From: Nostoc sp. 'Lobaria pulmonaria (5183) cyanobiont'
GTDB lineage: Bacteria; Cyanobacteriota; Cyanobacteriia; Cyanobacteriales; Nostocaceae
Direction: 5' to 3'
Length of the DNA: 64,000 nt
Assembly: GCF_002949795.1 (NCBI RefSeq)
Contig: NZ_CP026692.1
Span: forward strand, 62,001-126,000
Shown here: positions 1 to 9,948 of the stretch, in pieces
Layout: the number at the start of each line of letters is the position of its first letter
How positions within the stretch are numbered: the stretch's first letter is position 1
Translations under genes and position numbers: made by a program
Notes under the pieces: generated by a model
Database searches by the model: none
What the model was told of the DNA's origin: nothing
The model's input: the letters and a program-made list of their open reading frames with translations, nothing else

Positions 1-560
1 GGTCTAAAGCCGCACGACCAGCACGTTCAGTGATAATTCGCCCACCGACAGCATCAGCACCACAGTTAATTTCGTACAGGTTGGCAGCAATCCAAGTTGG
101 GCTTACTTGCGAGTCTCCATCAGTTGAAGCAATTATCCCCCTTGTACGTCCTAAACTACACAAACGGCGGTATGCTTCATCCATCAAAATCTGCCGCACT
201 CGACCAATATAGGCTTGTGCAGGTGGCAGAGTTTTTTCAACTACATGCAGTGCTATATCTGGATGTTGCCCCGCGAAACTCCGGGCTATAGCTGCTGAAT
301 CATCGCTACAATTATTTGCCAACAAAATTATTTCGTAGCGTTTGGGATCTAAAAGCTGTCCTTCGAGATCAACTTGATGTATCAAGGCAGTAAGGGTTGC
401 TACCAATGTCTGAGCTTCATTGCAAACTGGAACAATTACACAAACTTCACAATGTGGTGAAGGTGGTACTTGTACTAAAGTTTGAGAAGAATCTTTATCA
501 AGTTGTACAGATGGAAAGTCAGCAACGAGGAGTGAGCGCTTACTTTCCATAAAAACCATT
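1..560 (-). CDS. Family 2 glycosyltransferase, C-terminus cut by window edge
   Basis: About 186 codons are visible, reading leftwards out of the window, so the C-terminal part is missing. The product starts a GT-A fold: a hydrophobic strand followed by VIVPVCNEAQTL (residues 41-52), LLANNCSDDS (79-88) and a metal/nucleotide-sugar signature STDGDS (145-150). These are hallmarks of GT2 enzymes, which move a sugar from a nucleotide donor to a lipid, polysaccharide or protein acceptor; the acceptor cannot be deduced. The start is the ATG at 560, with GGAG eight bases upstream; a second in-frame ATG lies at 551. No membrane segment is visible in this part. The family call is firm, the substrate is unknown. 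Confidence 0.8.
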
Positions 561-961
561 TTTCCATCTCCAGGAACAGCGACACAGGATATTCATCTAC
601 AATCGGAAATTATTAGTAATTTGTAATACTATTTTGAATGTTCTTTGATTTACTTGGAATCTACCTACAGTAAGTAGATCGAAAACTTTTAGAGTTTGAC
701 GAAATCAGAAAGGTTTGGGCAAATGCTTTTAGACTGACAAAAGCGTTGGTTTGCGATCGCAGAAGAGTCCATTTACAACAGAGTTACTCGAAAAATAGAT
801 TCTAAGTACATTTGAATTAGTATTAATTCTCAGGTAACTCCAAAAATTAAATTACTCAATTCCTCCATCCAAGACGACTATGCAGATATTTTCTTGCCAT
901 GCTCAAGAACAGCTTAACAACATCTCACTTTGCGATTAATTATTTTTAGATTGGGAAGTCC
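561..961. other. Intergenic region between divergent-end genes
   Basis: About 400 bases separate the glycosyltransferase start from the histidine kinase stop. The stretch is AT-rich with one HIP1-like GCGATCGC near 757. No open frame with coding character, RNA gene or strong terminator was recognised. The glycosyltransferase promoter should lie in it. Confidence 0.4.
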
Positions 962-3607
962 CTAACCCCCCCATTCTCCCGCCTTTTTCCAAGGAAGTTT
1001 GACTGTAAATCGACTACCTTTACCTAACTGACTTTCGGCATGGACAGTTCCACCATGCAACTCGACAATTTTTTGCACCATTACTAATCCTAAACCAGTG
1101 CCTGGAGAACGAGGGTTAGAGGCAGTTTCAACCTGTACAAAAGGTTGAAATAATTTGAAAAGGTCATCAGAAAGCATTCCAATACCCGTATCTACCACGC
1201 TAAAAAAGATATATTCATTGGTGGAACTTGGCTGAACTTCAATCCAGACTTCGCCTCCTTCTTTAGTAAACTTGATCGCGTTAGTCAATAAGTTGATAAA
1301 TACTTGGAGGATGCGGGGTTCATCAACTTGAATGGGTTCGAGTTCTTCAGGTACTTCTACCCTCAGCCGGATATTTTTCTGGAATGCCAGATGTTTGACA
1401 AAACTTAGGCTGGAGTCACATAATCCCTGAATCGAAGTAGCAGCTAGTTGCAGCTCTATCTTGCTGGATTCGGTGTCGGTAAAGTCAAGGATTTGGTTAA
1501 TTAATTCTAGTAAGTTTTTACCGCTGGATTCGAGCATATTTAGAGACTGGCGCTGTTCTTCACTCACAGGGCCATACACTTGCTCTTTGAGGAGTGCCTC
1601 TGTGATTCCCAGAATTGAGTTTAAAGGAGTCCTTAAATCGTGGTTGATGTTTCCTAAAAAGGTGCTTTTGGCACGATTTGCCACGTCGGCAGCTTCTTTA
1701 GCCTCACGCAGAGCGGATTCTGCACGTTTGCGATCGCATCCTTCTAAAGTTAGGGCGACAATTTCCGCGATTGAGCTAATGAAGTTTTGCTCGCTCAGTT
1801 CCCATTTCCGGGGAATATCAACCTGTTCAAATAATACTGTTCCCACCATTTGGCCTCCAACCCAAAGGCTGGTATCAAGTAGGGATACAATATTATTTGG
1901 TTCGAGCAATTTATCCCATAATTCTTGTACTCGTGGATCGGTGCGAGTGTCAGAAACGGCAATGGTACGAGAAACCACCAGGGCTTTAAAGTAGATTAAA
2001 TAATCTGCAAGGTTGCGTTCTAAACCTGCCGAATGTCTCTGATTGCTACGTTCATAGAGACTTATACATTGTAGTTTGGTGCGATCGCTATTGAATAACC
2101 ACACACTTACTCGCTCTACTTCTAAGGCATTGGCTGCTTTTTCTGCGATAACTTTGAATGCTGTTTCTAAATTTCCTTCAAAAACTGCTTCGTGATTTGT
2201 CAGTTCTGCTAGTACTTGATGATGCTTTTCCAGTTTTTGCTCGCTGTTAATGCGTTCTTGAATCTCTTGCTGTAATTCTTGAGTTCGCTGCTTAATTTGC
2301 AGTTCTAAATCCTCATTTTTGCTAATCAGTGCAGCAAAGGTTTTGCGTAAATTTTGCGCCATTTCATTAAAAGATCCACCCAGCACCTCTAGTTCTTGAA
2401 TGCCTTGTATCACCACTGAGTCTTCGCTGTTGGTAAAATCAGTTAAATCTTTTGTCGCCCTGCTAAAGTGCAAAATTGGCACAGTAACCCATCGGGCGGT
2501 GATAATCCCCAATATAATAGCTAGTGCCAACGCTCCTAAACAGAGAAAAATTGTAGTTTGAATGTTGCGATTAATTTGTCCCAGAAAGTCTGCTTCTGGG
2601 ACAGCCACGATAATCAACCAGTTGACATTTGGTTCGCCCTCGAAGGGTCTAACTTCTAAAAATTGCCGTTTGCCGTCCAAGGAAAAATCCAGTTGCTGTA
2701 AACTTTGAATTTGGTCAAAGTTACTAAATTTAGTTTTTAAGTATTTAGCGGTTGCTTGAGTCAAAGAATTCCCGCTTTGGGAAGCTGCTAACCTAATAGG
2801 TTTACCATTTTGAAAGCGGAATGGTTCTTCGCTTGTGGAACTTGCCACTAATAGCCCCGATCGCTCGATAATAAAAATTTGCCCAGACTTGCCAACTTTG
2901 ATGTTTTGCAACAAATCCCCAATTTGTGATATGTGAGTGAGAGTGCTGTTGACTCCGAGTAATTCACCTTGGGAGTTATAAATGGGAAGAGAAGCACTAA
3001 TCAGGAGTGTTGGTTCAGTGCGGGGTGTAAAAATTTGACTAAAGCTGAATTTTTTGGCGGTAACTGCTGTTTGATAATCAGGACGCGATCGCGCATCATA
3101 GTTTTTTATCACCTCTGGTAATTGAGTACGTTGACCTTGAGAGTCAATTATGTAGGTGTAGAGATCGTATCCAGTTGACTTTCCGGCTTTTCTGAGTAAA
3201 GATTGGCGATCGTTGAACTTCTCCACCGCTAGATATTCTTGCTCATTGCTTGCAGTTATTGCCAACGCATCTGGATAAATCTTTAACTGCTCTATTAAGT
3301 ATGACTCCCAAGTTGCCAGATTCTCTATTTTCAGCAACCCCATGTTAATCACATTTTGATTACTGCCTAGTACCTGACGCCCAGTTGCCAAATAAGTTTG
3401 TAAATTCTGCTCGACTCGATTGGCAACTTCATGACGCAATTCGCTAGCTACCTCATTGACTGCTTGTTGCCCGTTGTGGATTGATAAGTATGCAGTCAAT
3501 CCCACAGCTAGCAAGATTTGCAGCAGAAACAACGCTACCAAGATGCGACTTAGAGGTACGCCTTTAAACAGGGAAAAAACACTACTTTGCCCAGTATTTT
3601 TATTCAT
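962..3607 (-). CDS. Membrane sensor histidine kinase (Cache-HAMP-GAF-HisKA-HATPase)
   Basis: 881-residue sensor kinase. A membrane segment at about residues 22-42 is followed by a large extracytoplasmic region (about 45-345) of double-Cache type, a second membrane segment (about 348-372), a HAMP linker, a coiled coil rich in Glu/Gln, a GAF domain (about 470-615), the phospho-acceptor helix INHDLRTPLN (His near 656), the N box (INLLTNAIKFT, near 770), G1 (DTGIGM) and G2 (GTGLGL, near 834). There is no receiver domain, so a separate response regulator is needed; none is adjacent. The ATG at 3607 is preferred over the upstream GTG at 3625 because AGGGGGAG sits at the right distance in front of it. 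The ligand is unknown; Cache domains usually bind small extracellular molecules. Confidence 0.9.
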   Translation of the reverse strand: MNKNTGQSSVFSLFKGVPLSRILVALFLLQILLAVGLTAYLSIHNGQQAVNEVASELRHEVANRVEQNLQTYLATGRQVLGSNQNVINMGLLKIENLATWESYLIEQLKIYPDALAITASNEQEYLAVEKFNDRQSLLRKAGKSTGYDLYTYIIDSQGQRTQLPEVIKNYDARSRPDYQTAVTAKKFSFSQIFTPRTEPTLLISASLPIYNSQGELLGVNSTLTHISQIGDLLQNIKVGKSGQIFIIERSGLLVASSTSEEPFRFQNGKPIRLAASQSGNSLTQATAKYLKTKFSNFDQIQSLQQLDFSLDGKRQFLEVRPFEGEPNVNWLIIVAVPEADFLGQINRNIQTTIFLCLGALALAIILGIITARWVTVPILHFSRATKDLTDFTNSEDSVVIQGIQELEVLGGSFNEMAQNLRKTFAALISKNEDLELQIKQRTQELQQEIQERINSEQKLEKHHQVLAELTNHEAVFEGNLETAFKVIAEKAANALEVERVSVWLFNSDRTKLQCISLYERSNQRHSAGLERNLADYLIYFKALVVSRTIAVSDTRTDPRVQELWDKLLEPNNIVSLLDTSLWVGGQMVGTVLFEQVDIPRKWELSEQNFISSIAEIVALTLEGCDRKRAESALREAKEAADVANRAKSTFLGNINHDLRTPLNSILGITEALLKEQVYGPVSEEQRQSLNMLESSGKNLLELINQILDFTDTESSKIELQLAATSIQGLCDSSLSFVKHLAFQKNIRLRVEVPEELEPIQVDEPRILQVFINLLTNAIKFTKEGGEVWIEVQPSSTNEYIFFSVVDTGIGMLSDDLFKLFQPFVQVETASNPRSPGTGLGLVMVQKIVELHGGTVHAESQLGKGSRFTVKLPWKKAGEWGG

Positions 3608-4131
3608 CTGCCCACTCCCCCTCACTATTGTGTAGTATTGAGTACAACACCTAGAGTTTGCTGTCCTGTGGGCTTATGCATAGTTTGTACTCGGTCGGGT
3701 CAAGTGCCAATATATCACTTCTGGTAAAAGAACAAAACGTTACTTAACTGCACCTGTAAATTTTACCAGTCACAAATCGTCCATCACAAAGACAAAAATG
3801 CGGTAAATCACTGTCTCTACAAAGGGCTGATTATTGTAGAGACGGCGATTCATCGCGTTTTGCCTTAATTGTAAATATGAAAGAAATTGATGAAAAGCCG
3901 AATCAATTCGTAGCTAATTAAGATTTATGAGTTCTAACTGGCACTTTTAAAGAAATCTAACTGTAGACAGATGAAATTTGAAACGCTACTGTTATCAGAA
4001 GCGTATTTTTTGGCGTTAAGACTATCTTTTAATCTACGCGCTAAAGAAAAGGAGTTAATCACTTCAAGATTGCTCCTAATTTTACTGCATCCTGCCCACA
4101 GCCATCCCCAAGACAGAGGTTTAGATCGCTC
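3608..4131. other. Intergenic region with a dispersed palindrome
   Basis: About 520 bases between the divergently transcribed kinase and the GH65 gene; both promoters should be here. Apart from the hairpin repeat at 3813-3862 it holds no recognisable gene. A short frame at 3879-3923 (14 codons) has no support. Confidence 0.4.
3813..3862. repeat. Hairpin plus partial copy of the GTAGAGACGCGAT repeat
   Basis: GTCTCTACAA at 3813-3822 pairs with TTGTAGAGAC at 3834-3843 (10-bp stem). It runs into GGCGATTCATCGCG, a degenerate copy of the GTAGAGACGCGATTCATCGCGTCTC palindrome found inside coding sequence at 35454-35481 and 48845-48873. This is the intergenic relative of those insertions. Confidence 0.6.
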
Positions 4132-6405
4132 ATGCTCAACGTATCCACTTACGATTCTCAACAAAATCAGCAATTAATTGACAATACTGACTGGAACGTT
4201 ATTGAAACGGAGTTTAATCCGACGCAGTTACATCATAAAGAAACTGTCTTCACTCTTGGTAATGGGTTGTTAGGAGTGCGAGGTACGTTTGAGGAAGGGT
4301 ATTCCCAAGATTTTCCAGCCACACTCATCCACGGTGTTTATGATGATGTGGCAATTACTTATACTCAACTTGTAAACTGTCCCAACTGGCTGCCATTAGT
4401 GGTAAAATTTGCAGGCGAATCTCCTACGGAGACGCTACGCGAACGCTTTACTATGGACAGTGGTGAGATTCTCAACTATGAACGTCGGCTCGATTTACGT
4501 TTAGGTTTAGTTAGCCGTGATGTGCGGTGGCGTAGTCCTAGTGGTCATACTTTAGATTTTCACTTCGAGCGTTTCACCAGTTTAGCAGACCAACACGTTT
4601 TGGCGATTCGCGCTCAAATCACATCGGTAGACTTTGAGGGTGAAATTACCGTCGAAGCAGGATTTGACAGCGAACCAGATACCCAAGGCGTCAAACATTG
4701 GCGAACCTTAAACCAAGGTGGCATAGATCAGATTATCTGGTTAAACAGTCAAACTCTCCACTCAAATATTCAACTTGGGATGGCAGCCAAGTTAGTGGTA
4801 GATAGTGACGAGACTACACTCGTGAGCATCGAAAATGCTTCTAGTTCTCCCATTTTGACAACCACCTTAGAGTTATATCCCGGAAAAACGGTAACTGTAG
4901 AAAAAATTGTCACCTTGTTTACTTCACGAGAGACAGAAATCCCGATTGCAGCCGCCTTAGAAAGACTTGCTGATGAACCCAGATATACTACCCTATTGGC
5001 AGCTCACATTGCTGCATGGGAGCAAGTGTGGCAAGACAGTGACATTATTATAGAAGGCGATCGCTTGGCTCAATTGAGCGTCCGTTACAATCTCTTCCAA
5101 TTACTAGCGGTGACACCGCGTCACGACAACCGCGTGAGCATTCCTCCCAAAACCCTCTCTGGTTTTGCCTATAGCGGACATATCTTTTGGGATACAGAAA
5201 TATTCATCCTGCCCTTCCTCACCTTAACTCAACCAGCCCTAGCACGTAACTTACTTACCTACCGCTACCACACCCTACCAGGAGCTAGACGCAAAGCTCA
5301 AGAAGCAGGTTATCAAGGAGCGATGTTTGCTTGGGAAAGTGCCACTACTGGCGATGAAGTCACTCCGCGCTGGGTTCCGGCTGCCAACGGTGAATTAATT
5401 CGCATCTGGTGCGGTGACATTGAAGTGCATATCACTGCTGATATCGCTTATGCAATTTTGCATTACTGGCAGACTACTAATGATGATGACTGGATGCGCG
5501 ATTATGGCGCGGAAATTATCCTTGATACGGCTGTTTTCTGGGAAAGTCGGGTGCAGTGGAACCAAGAGCGCCACAGCTATGACATCCTAGATGTAATTGG
5601 TCCGGATGAAAATCACGATCGCGTCGATAATAATGCCTTCACCAATCTTATGGTACAGTGGCACTTGAAGTCAGCTTTGGCACTGTGGGATTGGCTCAAA
5701 CAAGCTTATCCTGAAACTTCAGCACAACTGATGCAAAAACTCAACTTAACCACAGAGCGTCTGCATCGTTGGGTGGAAATCCAAGAGCGTCTATTTGTCA
5801 ATGAAGATGCTCAAACGGGTTTAATTGAGCAATTTGAAGGCTTTTTCCAGCTAGAAGACGTTAACCTCGCTGATTACGAACCGCGCAGCAAATCTCTGCA
5901 AGGTTTGTTGGGAATTGAAGCCACAAACCAAAAGCAGATTCTCAAGCAGCCAGATGTATTGATGCTCTTGTATTTATTGCGCGATCGCTACGACTATAAC
6001 ACCCTCGCCACCAACTGGGACTATTACACCCAACGCACCGACCACAGTTATGGTTCTTCATTAGGCCCAGCCATTAACGCTATCTTAGCTTGCGACCTCA
6101 ATCAACCAACCGAAGCCTATACACACTTTCTGCGATCGGCCTTGGTAGACTTGGAGGATGTGAGGCATAACGCAGCCGAAGGAATTCACGCTGCCAGTGC
6201 TGGAGGAGTATGGCAAGCAGTAGTTTTCGGGTTTGGCGGCATTCGGATGACTCAATTTGGCCCCGTTGCCTGTCCCAACCTACCACCTAACTGGACGCGT
6301 TTGAAGTTTCGTCTGCAATGGCGTAACGAGTGGTATGACTTCGACTTACAAGCCGAAACAGAAGTTAAAATTCCCACCTTGGCAGAATACACGCTCGGAA
6401 ATTAG
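4132..6405 (+). CDS. GH65 disaccharide phosphorylase (kojibiose/maltose/trehalose phosphorylase type)
   Basis: 757-residue glycoside hydrolase family 65 protein. The family splits an alpha-linked glucose disaccharide with phosphate, giving beta-glucose 1-phosphate plus glucose. An N-terminal beta-sandwich (GNGLLGVRGTFEEGY, about residues 43-57) precedes the (alpha/alpha)6 barrel. FWDTEIFILPF (near 355) and GPDENHDRVDN carry the binding loop and the expected general acid, Glu493. Length matches the family. No beta-phosphoglucomutase is fused or adjacent, although it often accompanies such enzymes. The disaccharide cannot be chosen from sequence alone. The start follows AGAGG. A dispersed repeat at 4420-4446 adds SPTETLRER (residues about 97-105) in the N-terminal domain. 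Confidence 0.85.
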   Translation: MLNVSTYDSQQNQQLIDNTDWNVIETEFNPTQLHHKETVFTLGNGLLGVRGTFEEGYSQDFPATLIHGVYDDVAITYTQLVNCPNWLPLVVKFAGESPTETLRERFTMDSGEILNYERRLDLRLGLVSRDVRWRSPSGHTLDFHFERFTSLADQHVLAIRAQITSVDFEGEITVEAGFDSEPDTQGVKHWRTLNQGGIDQIIWLNSQTLHSNIQLGMAAKLVVDSDETTLVSIENASSSPILTTTLELYPGKTVTVEKIVTLFTSRETEIPIAAALERLADEPRYTTLLAAHIAAWEQVWQDSDIIIEGDRLAQLSVRYNLFQLLAVTPRHDNRVSIPPKTLSGFAYSGHIFWDTEIFILPFLTLTQPALARNLLTYRYHTLPGARRKAQEAGYQGAMFAWESATTGDEVTPRWVPAANGELIRIWCGDIEVHITADIAYAILHYWQTTNDDDWMRDYGAEIILDTAVFWESRVQWNQERHSYDILDVIGPDENHDRVDNNAFTNLMVQWHLKSALALWDWLKQAYPETSAQLMQKLNLTTERLHRWVEIQERLFVNEDAQTGLIEQFEGFFQLEDVNLADYEPRSKSLQGLLGIEATNQKQILKQPDVLMLLYLLRDRYDYNTLATNWDYYTQRTDHSYGSSLGPAINAILACDLNQPTEAYTHFLRSALVDLEDVRHNAAEGIHAASAGGVWQAVVFGFGGIRMTQFGPVACPNLPPNWTRLKFRLQWRNEWYDFDLQAETEVKIPTLAEYTLGN
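4420..4446. repeat. In-frame dispersed repeat inside the GH65 gene
   Basis: TCTCCTACGGAGACGCTACG followed by CGAACGC. It includes the imperfect palindrome CTCCTACGGAG. A close relative (GACGAGACGCTGCGCGAATG) lies inside the MITE-like element at 9891-9917. Here it is read as SPTETLRER without breaking the frame. Confidence 0.65.
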
Positions 6406-6426
6406 CTAATAGACTTCTTGCGTGAA

Positions 6427-6532
6427 TCAAAAACCCTCACCCTAAATCCCTCTCCCAAGCTTGGGAGAGGGACTTTGAAATTGGTTTGGCTCCCTTTCTC
6501 CCAAATTGGGAGAAGGGGTTGGGGGATGAGGG
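6427..6532. repeat. Dispersed repeat, copy 1 (second copy at 56131-56231)
   Basis: Begins TCAAAAACCCTCACCC and ends GGGGATGAGGG. It has two internal palindromes, CTCTCCCAAGCTTGGGAGAG and TTCTCCCAAATTGGGAGAA, so it can fold into a double hairpin. The copy at 56131-56231 is nearly identical and in the same orientation. It lies just after the GH65 stop and could act as a transcription or mRNA end, although no U-tract follows. Confidence 0.8.
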
Positions 6533-6694
6533 CAATAAACGCTGGTCTTGTAAAGTGAATTTTCTCCGATGAAAGATTAGATGTTGTAACATCTAAGTAT
6601 GATTCCGTACACAAAGTTTTTATTCTGAATATTTAAGAGATGGGAACTCTAGCTAATAAGCTTAATTACATTATCCCACCGAACACTGCCAATC

Positions 6695-9505
6695 ATGTCC
6701 CATCCTCCTCATCCCACTTTGGGTCAATCTTCTTACCCTCGCTTAACTAGAAGCTTGAGTGCTGTTGAAAGTTGGGGCTTTGGTTTGACAGCTCATATTT
6801 CTTGGACAGCATTGGTTCCAGCGATTCATGCTGCTCTCGGTTCTCAAGCTATTTTTGTCTGGATACCTGCGGTGATTTTTGGAATGCTGCTCAACTATCA
6901 GGTAAAACGCTTAGGTATGCATTTCATCAATGTAGCTGGAGGAACACCTAACTATGTTACCAAGCTACTGCATAACTACCCAGGACTAGCTCGCTATGCA
7001 GCAATTGGATATCTCCTCAATTGGGTTTCTTACCTGTCAGTGAATACAATCGTACTCAGAGATTTAATTAAAGTAAATTTGGAGGCGCTGGGTATTACCT
7101 GTCCAGACATATTTCTGGATATTAGCTTTACACTGTTGCCTTTTATTGTGGCGTTTAGTGGGACTCGCGCCCTGAGTATTTTACATTTGTTTTTTGTAAT
7201 TCCAGCCTTTGCATTACTAATGACCTTCTGTATCCAAGGTCTTGACTGGTTAGCGTTTTCTCCCGTTAGTCCTGGGTTTTTTCCTAGCAGTTGGTCATCT
7301 TTGAGCTTCGTGGATTGGGCAAAGTGGTTCTTTTTCGTTACCTATGCAACCTACAGTTGTGAAACAGCTTCTTCCTTTGTCGCCGATAGCCGCAACCCCA
7401 CTCAAACGCTGCGCTTTCTAGACGTTGCCGCTTGGATGATGCCACCCATCTTTTTGGGAGGGTCTTGGGTAGTGATGCGGTTAGCAACAAATCCCAACCT
7501 TAAAGACAATGCTTTCCTGAATCTGGTGGCAGCTTCCCAGCCCTTTTGGGGAAGATTTGCTGGTGTAAGTGTTTCTTTTTTGCTAGTAGCTGCAAGTCTT
7601 TTAGGTTCGGCAACGGTGGTTTCTAATTGCCCACGAATTTTGTACCAACTGGCGTTAGATAACCACATTTCACCAGTATTTTCTGTGGTCTCCCGTCGGG
7701 GTGTGTTTGTTCCAGCATTGACATTAACACTGGTGTTGTGCTTAATCTATCTGATTTGGGGAGATGTGGCGCGAATCGTGGCTGTTGGTAACATTGGCTG
7801 GTTTATATCCTTTATGTTACTGCATCTGGGGCTTTGGCTTCGGCGCGATCGCCCGGAAGTTTTGTTTCCACGCATATCTTTGGGCATTCTGCTGTTAGAA
7901 GTTGTGGTGCTGTTGGTGGGCGGATTTGCTTGGGGTTGGCTCAACTTGCTGATTGGGTTATTATTTCCCATTGGTGTTATGGGAATAGATGCAGTAATTC
8001 GCCGTATAGATTTCCCTGCTTTCCATCCTGATTGGTGGATGCGGCGATATCGCACGCGCCCTGTAGTAATTATCAAAGATTCAGTAATTCTTCAGGTGAG
8101 CATCCTAATTTTTTTACTGTGCAGCGCCGTGGCAGTTGGCTGGTTATTTGGCGTCAAACTTAATAAAGTGGCGACTGCGGGCGGTGAGAATATATTTGTG
8201 GTGCTACTGATGAGCGTGGCATTTGTGGGAGTAGCGATCGCTTGTTGGACAAGTTTACCGCAAGTGGTAGCGATCGCAGAAGCTAGAGTTGCTGCCGAAC
8301 ACCTATTTACTGTCGCCCAAGATGGTATTTTAGTCGTAGACGATCGAGGCATTATCCGCCAAGCTAACCCAGCCACCGAATCGTTTTTTGGTGTTAACCC
8401 ATCTGAGTTGCCAGGAAATCACCTCAACAAATGGCTACCCGCATTAGTCTACTATCCAGAGCAGTGGACAAAGCGGAGCGAACAAATTTTAATTAGTAAT
8501 GGGAAAAACAGAACTCTGGAAGTTTCCATCTCAGACCGACCCCATCGGGATTTTCAGGAATATGTCGTTATTCTTCATGACATTACCCAGCGCAAACAAG
8601 CAGAGCAGATATTGCGATACTCAGAAGCACAATTGCGCCAAGAGGCAAAGCAGCTAGTATCTCAATTGGTGCATAGTGAAAAAATGTCGAGTTTGGGACA
8701 GTTGGTAGCAGGTGTAGCGCATGAAATCAACAACCCAATCAATTTTATTTATGGCAATGTCGGCTATGCCAATCAATATATGCAAGATTTATTAAAATTG
8801 CTGCAATTATACCAGAAAAACTATCCTAATCCAGCAAAGGAAATTCAAAAAGAAACAGAAGCGATCGACTTAGATTTTCTGATTGCAGACTTGCCAAACT
8901 TGCTAACTTCGATGACAGTTGGTGCGGAACGAATCACAGAAATTGTCTTATCTTTGCGAAACTTTTCTCGGTTAGATGACACAGAAATGAAAGCTGTGAA
9001 TATCCATGAAGGTCTAGATAATACGTTAATGATTCTGGAACATCGCCTCAAACCTAAATCTAACAATCTAGCAATTGAGGTGATTAAAGAGTACGGCGAC
9101 CTGCCATTATTAGAATGTTATGCTGGACAACTGAATCAAGTATTTATGAATCTTCTCGCAAATGCGATCGATGCTTTAGAAGAAGTAGTAGAAAATGGTG
9201 AGTGGGAAGTAAGGGAACAAGCGCTCTCTACTCCCCAGATACGCATTCAGACTAAACTCACTAGCGAAAATCAGGTAGTTATTTGCATTGGCGACAATGG
9301 TACAGGCATTCCAGAAAAGGTACAAAAACAATTATTTGAACCATTTTTTACGACTAAACCAGTTGATAAAGGTACTGGGTTAGGTTTATCTATTAGTCAT
9401 CAGATTATCACCCAAAAACATCAGGGAAAATTAGAATGTATTTCTGCTCTTGGAAAGGGGACAGAATTTGTCATTGTAATTCCGCTAAATCAGGAAGCTA
9501 TCTAA
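6695..9505 (+). CDS. APC-family amino-acid permease fused to a PAS sensor histidine kinase
   Basis: 936 residues. Residues about 15-515 form a polytopic membrane region with about a dozen hydrophobic helices and APC-superfamily features (SAVESWGFGLTAHISWTALVP near the start, GGTPNYV, YATYSCETASSFVADSRNP, SNCPRILYQLALDNHISP). A PAS domain follows (about 535-625, DGILVVDDRGIIRQANPATE), then an HBxxP-type kinase helix GVAHEINNPINF (His near 677), the N box NLLANAIDALEE (near 815), G1 GDNGTGIP (near 866) and G2 GTGLGLSIS (near 893). The layout suggests a sensor that uses a transporter-like domain to read an amino acid or related solute, by analogy with the SSSF-fused kinase CbrA. No response regulator is adjacent. 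Confidence 0.88.
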   Translation: MSHPPHPTLGQSSYPRLTRSLSAVESWGFGLTAHISWTALVPAIHAALGSQAIFVWIPAVIFGMLLNYQVKRLGMHFINVAGGTPNYVTKLLHNYPGLARYAAIGYLLNWVSYLSVNTIVLRDLIKVNLEALGITCPDIFLDISFTLLPFIVAFSGTRALSILHLFFVIPAFALLMTFCIQGLDWLAFSPVSPGFFPSSWSSLSFVDWAKWFFFVTYATYSCETASSFVADSRNPTQTLRFLDVAAWMMPPIFLGGSWVVMRLATNPNLKDNAFLNLVAASQPFWGRFAGVSVSFLLVAASLLGSATVVSNCPRILYQLALDNHISPVFSVVSRRGVFVPALTLTLVLCLIYLIWGDVARIVAVGNIGWFISFMLLHLGLWLRRDRPEVLFPRISLGILLLEVVVLLVGGFAWGWLNLLIGLLFPIGVMGIDAVIRRIDFPAFHPDWWMRRYRTRPVVIIKDSVILQVSILIFLLCSAVAVGWLFGVKLNKVATAGGENIFVVLLMSVAFVGVAIACWTSLPQVVAIAEARVAAEHLFTVAQDGILVVDDRGIIRQANPATESFFGVNPSELPGNHLNKWLPALVYYPEQWTKRSEQILISNGKNRTLEVSISDRPHRDFQEYVVILHDITQRKQAEQILRYSEAQLRQEAKQLVSQLVHSEKMSSLGQLVAGVAHEINNPINFIYGNVGYANQYMQDLLKLLQLYQKNYPNPAKEIQKETEAIDLDFLIADLPNLLTSMTVGAERITEIVLSLRNFSRLDDTEMKAVNIHEGLDNTLMILEHRLKPKSNNLAIEVIKEYGDLPLLECYAGQLNQVFMNLLANAIDALEEVVENGEWEVREQALSTPQIRIQTKLTSENQVVICIGDNGTGIPEKVQKQLFEPFFTTKPVDKGTGLGLSISHQIITQKHQGKLECISALGKGTEFVIVIPLNQEAI

Positions 9506-9588
9506 TTGTCAACATCATCTGACGTAGTTAAATTTTTAATTAAAATAAAATAAACAGGTGCAGTCTTGCGTAAAAGCGTAGCGTTTTT

Positions 9589-9786
9589 AATCCAAGCCAA
9601 CGCACTAACAATCCAAGCCGACGCACTAACAATCCAAGCCGACGCACTAACAATCCAAGCCAACGCACTAACAATCCAAGCCAACGCATTAACAATCCAA
9701 GCCAACGCACTAACAATCCAAGCCAACGCATTAACAATCCAAGCCAACGCATTAACAATCCAAGCCAACGCATTAACAATCCAAGG
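9589..9786. repeat. 21-bp minisatellite, nine full units plus a partial tenth
   Basis: Units of AATCCAAGCCAACGCAYTAAC begin at 9589 and repeat every 21 bp, with the partial last unit at 9778-9786. Variation is limited to A/G at one position and C/T at another. The period is 7 codons, so several frames stay open on both strands. These open frames lack starts or homology that I can recognise and are treated as by-products. Confidence 0.9.
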
Positions 9787-9790
9787 TATC

Positions 9791-9948
9791 TAGGACTTAC
9801 GCAATAACTCTCTGAAACTCTTATTCCTTTGTGACGGCAGTCGCTCATGGGGGAAACCCCCAAGACCGCGCTGCCTCTCCTTTGCGTCCTTCTCTGACGA
9901 GACGCTGCGCGAATGCGGTTCGTTTTTTCATTATTTTGCGTAAGTCCT
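9791..9948. mobile_element. MITE-like element with AGGACTTACGCA termini
   Basis: About 158 bp. AGGACTTACGCAATAA at 9792-9807 is matched by the inverted TTATTTTGCGTAAGTCCT at 9931-9948. The flanks carry a 6-bp direct repeat GGTATC (9785-9790 and 9949-9954), a likely target duplication. There is no transposase, so movement would need one supplied in trans. The element sits in the last unit of the 21-bp minisatellite and contains a copy (9891-9917) of the repeat found in the GH65 gene. Confidence 0.75.
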
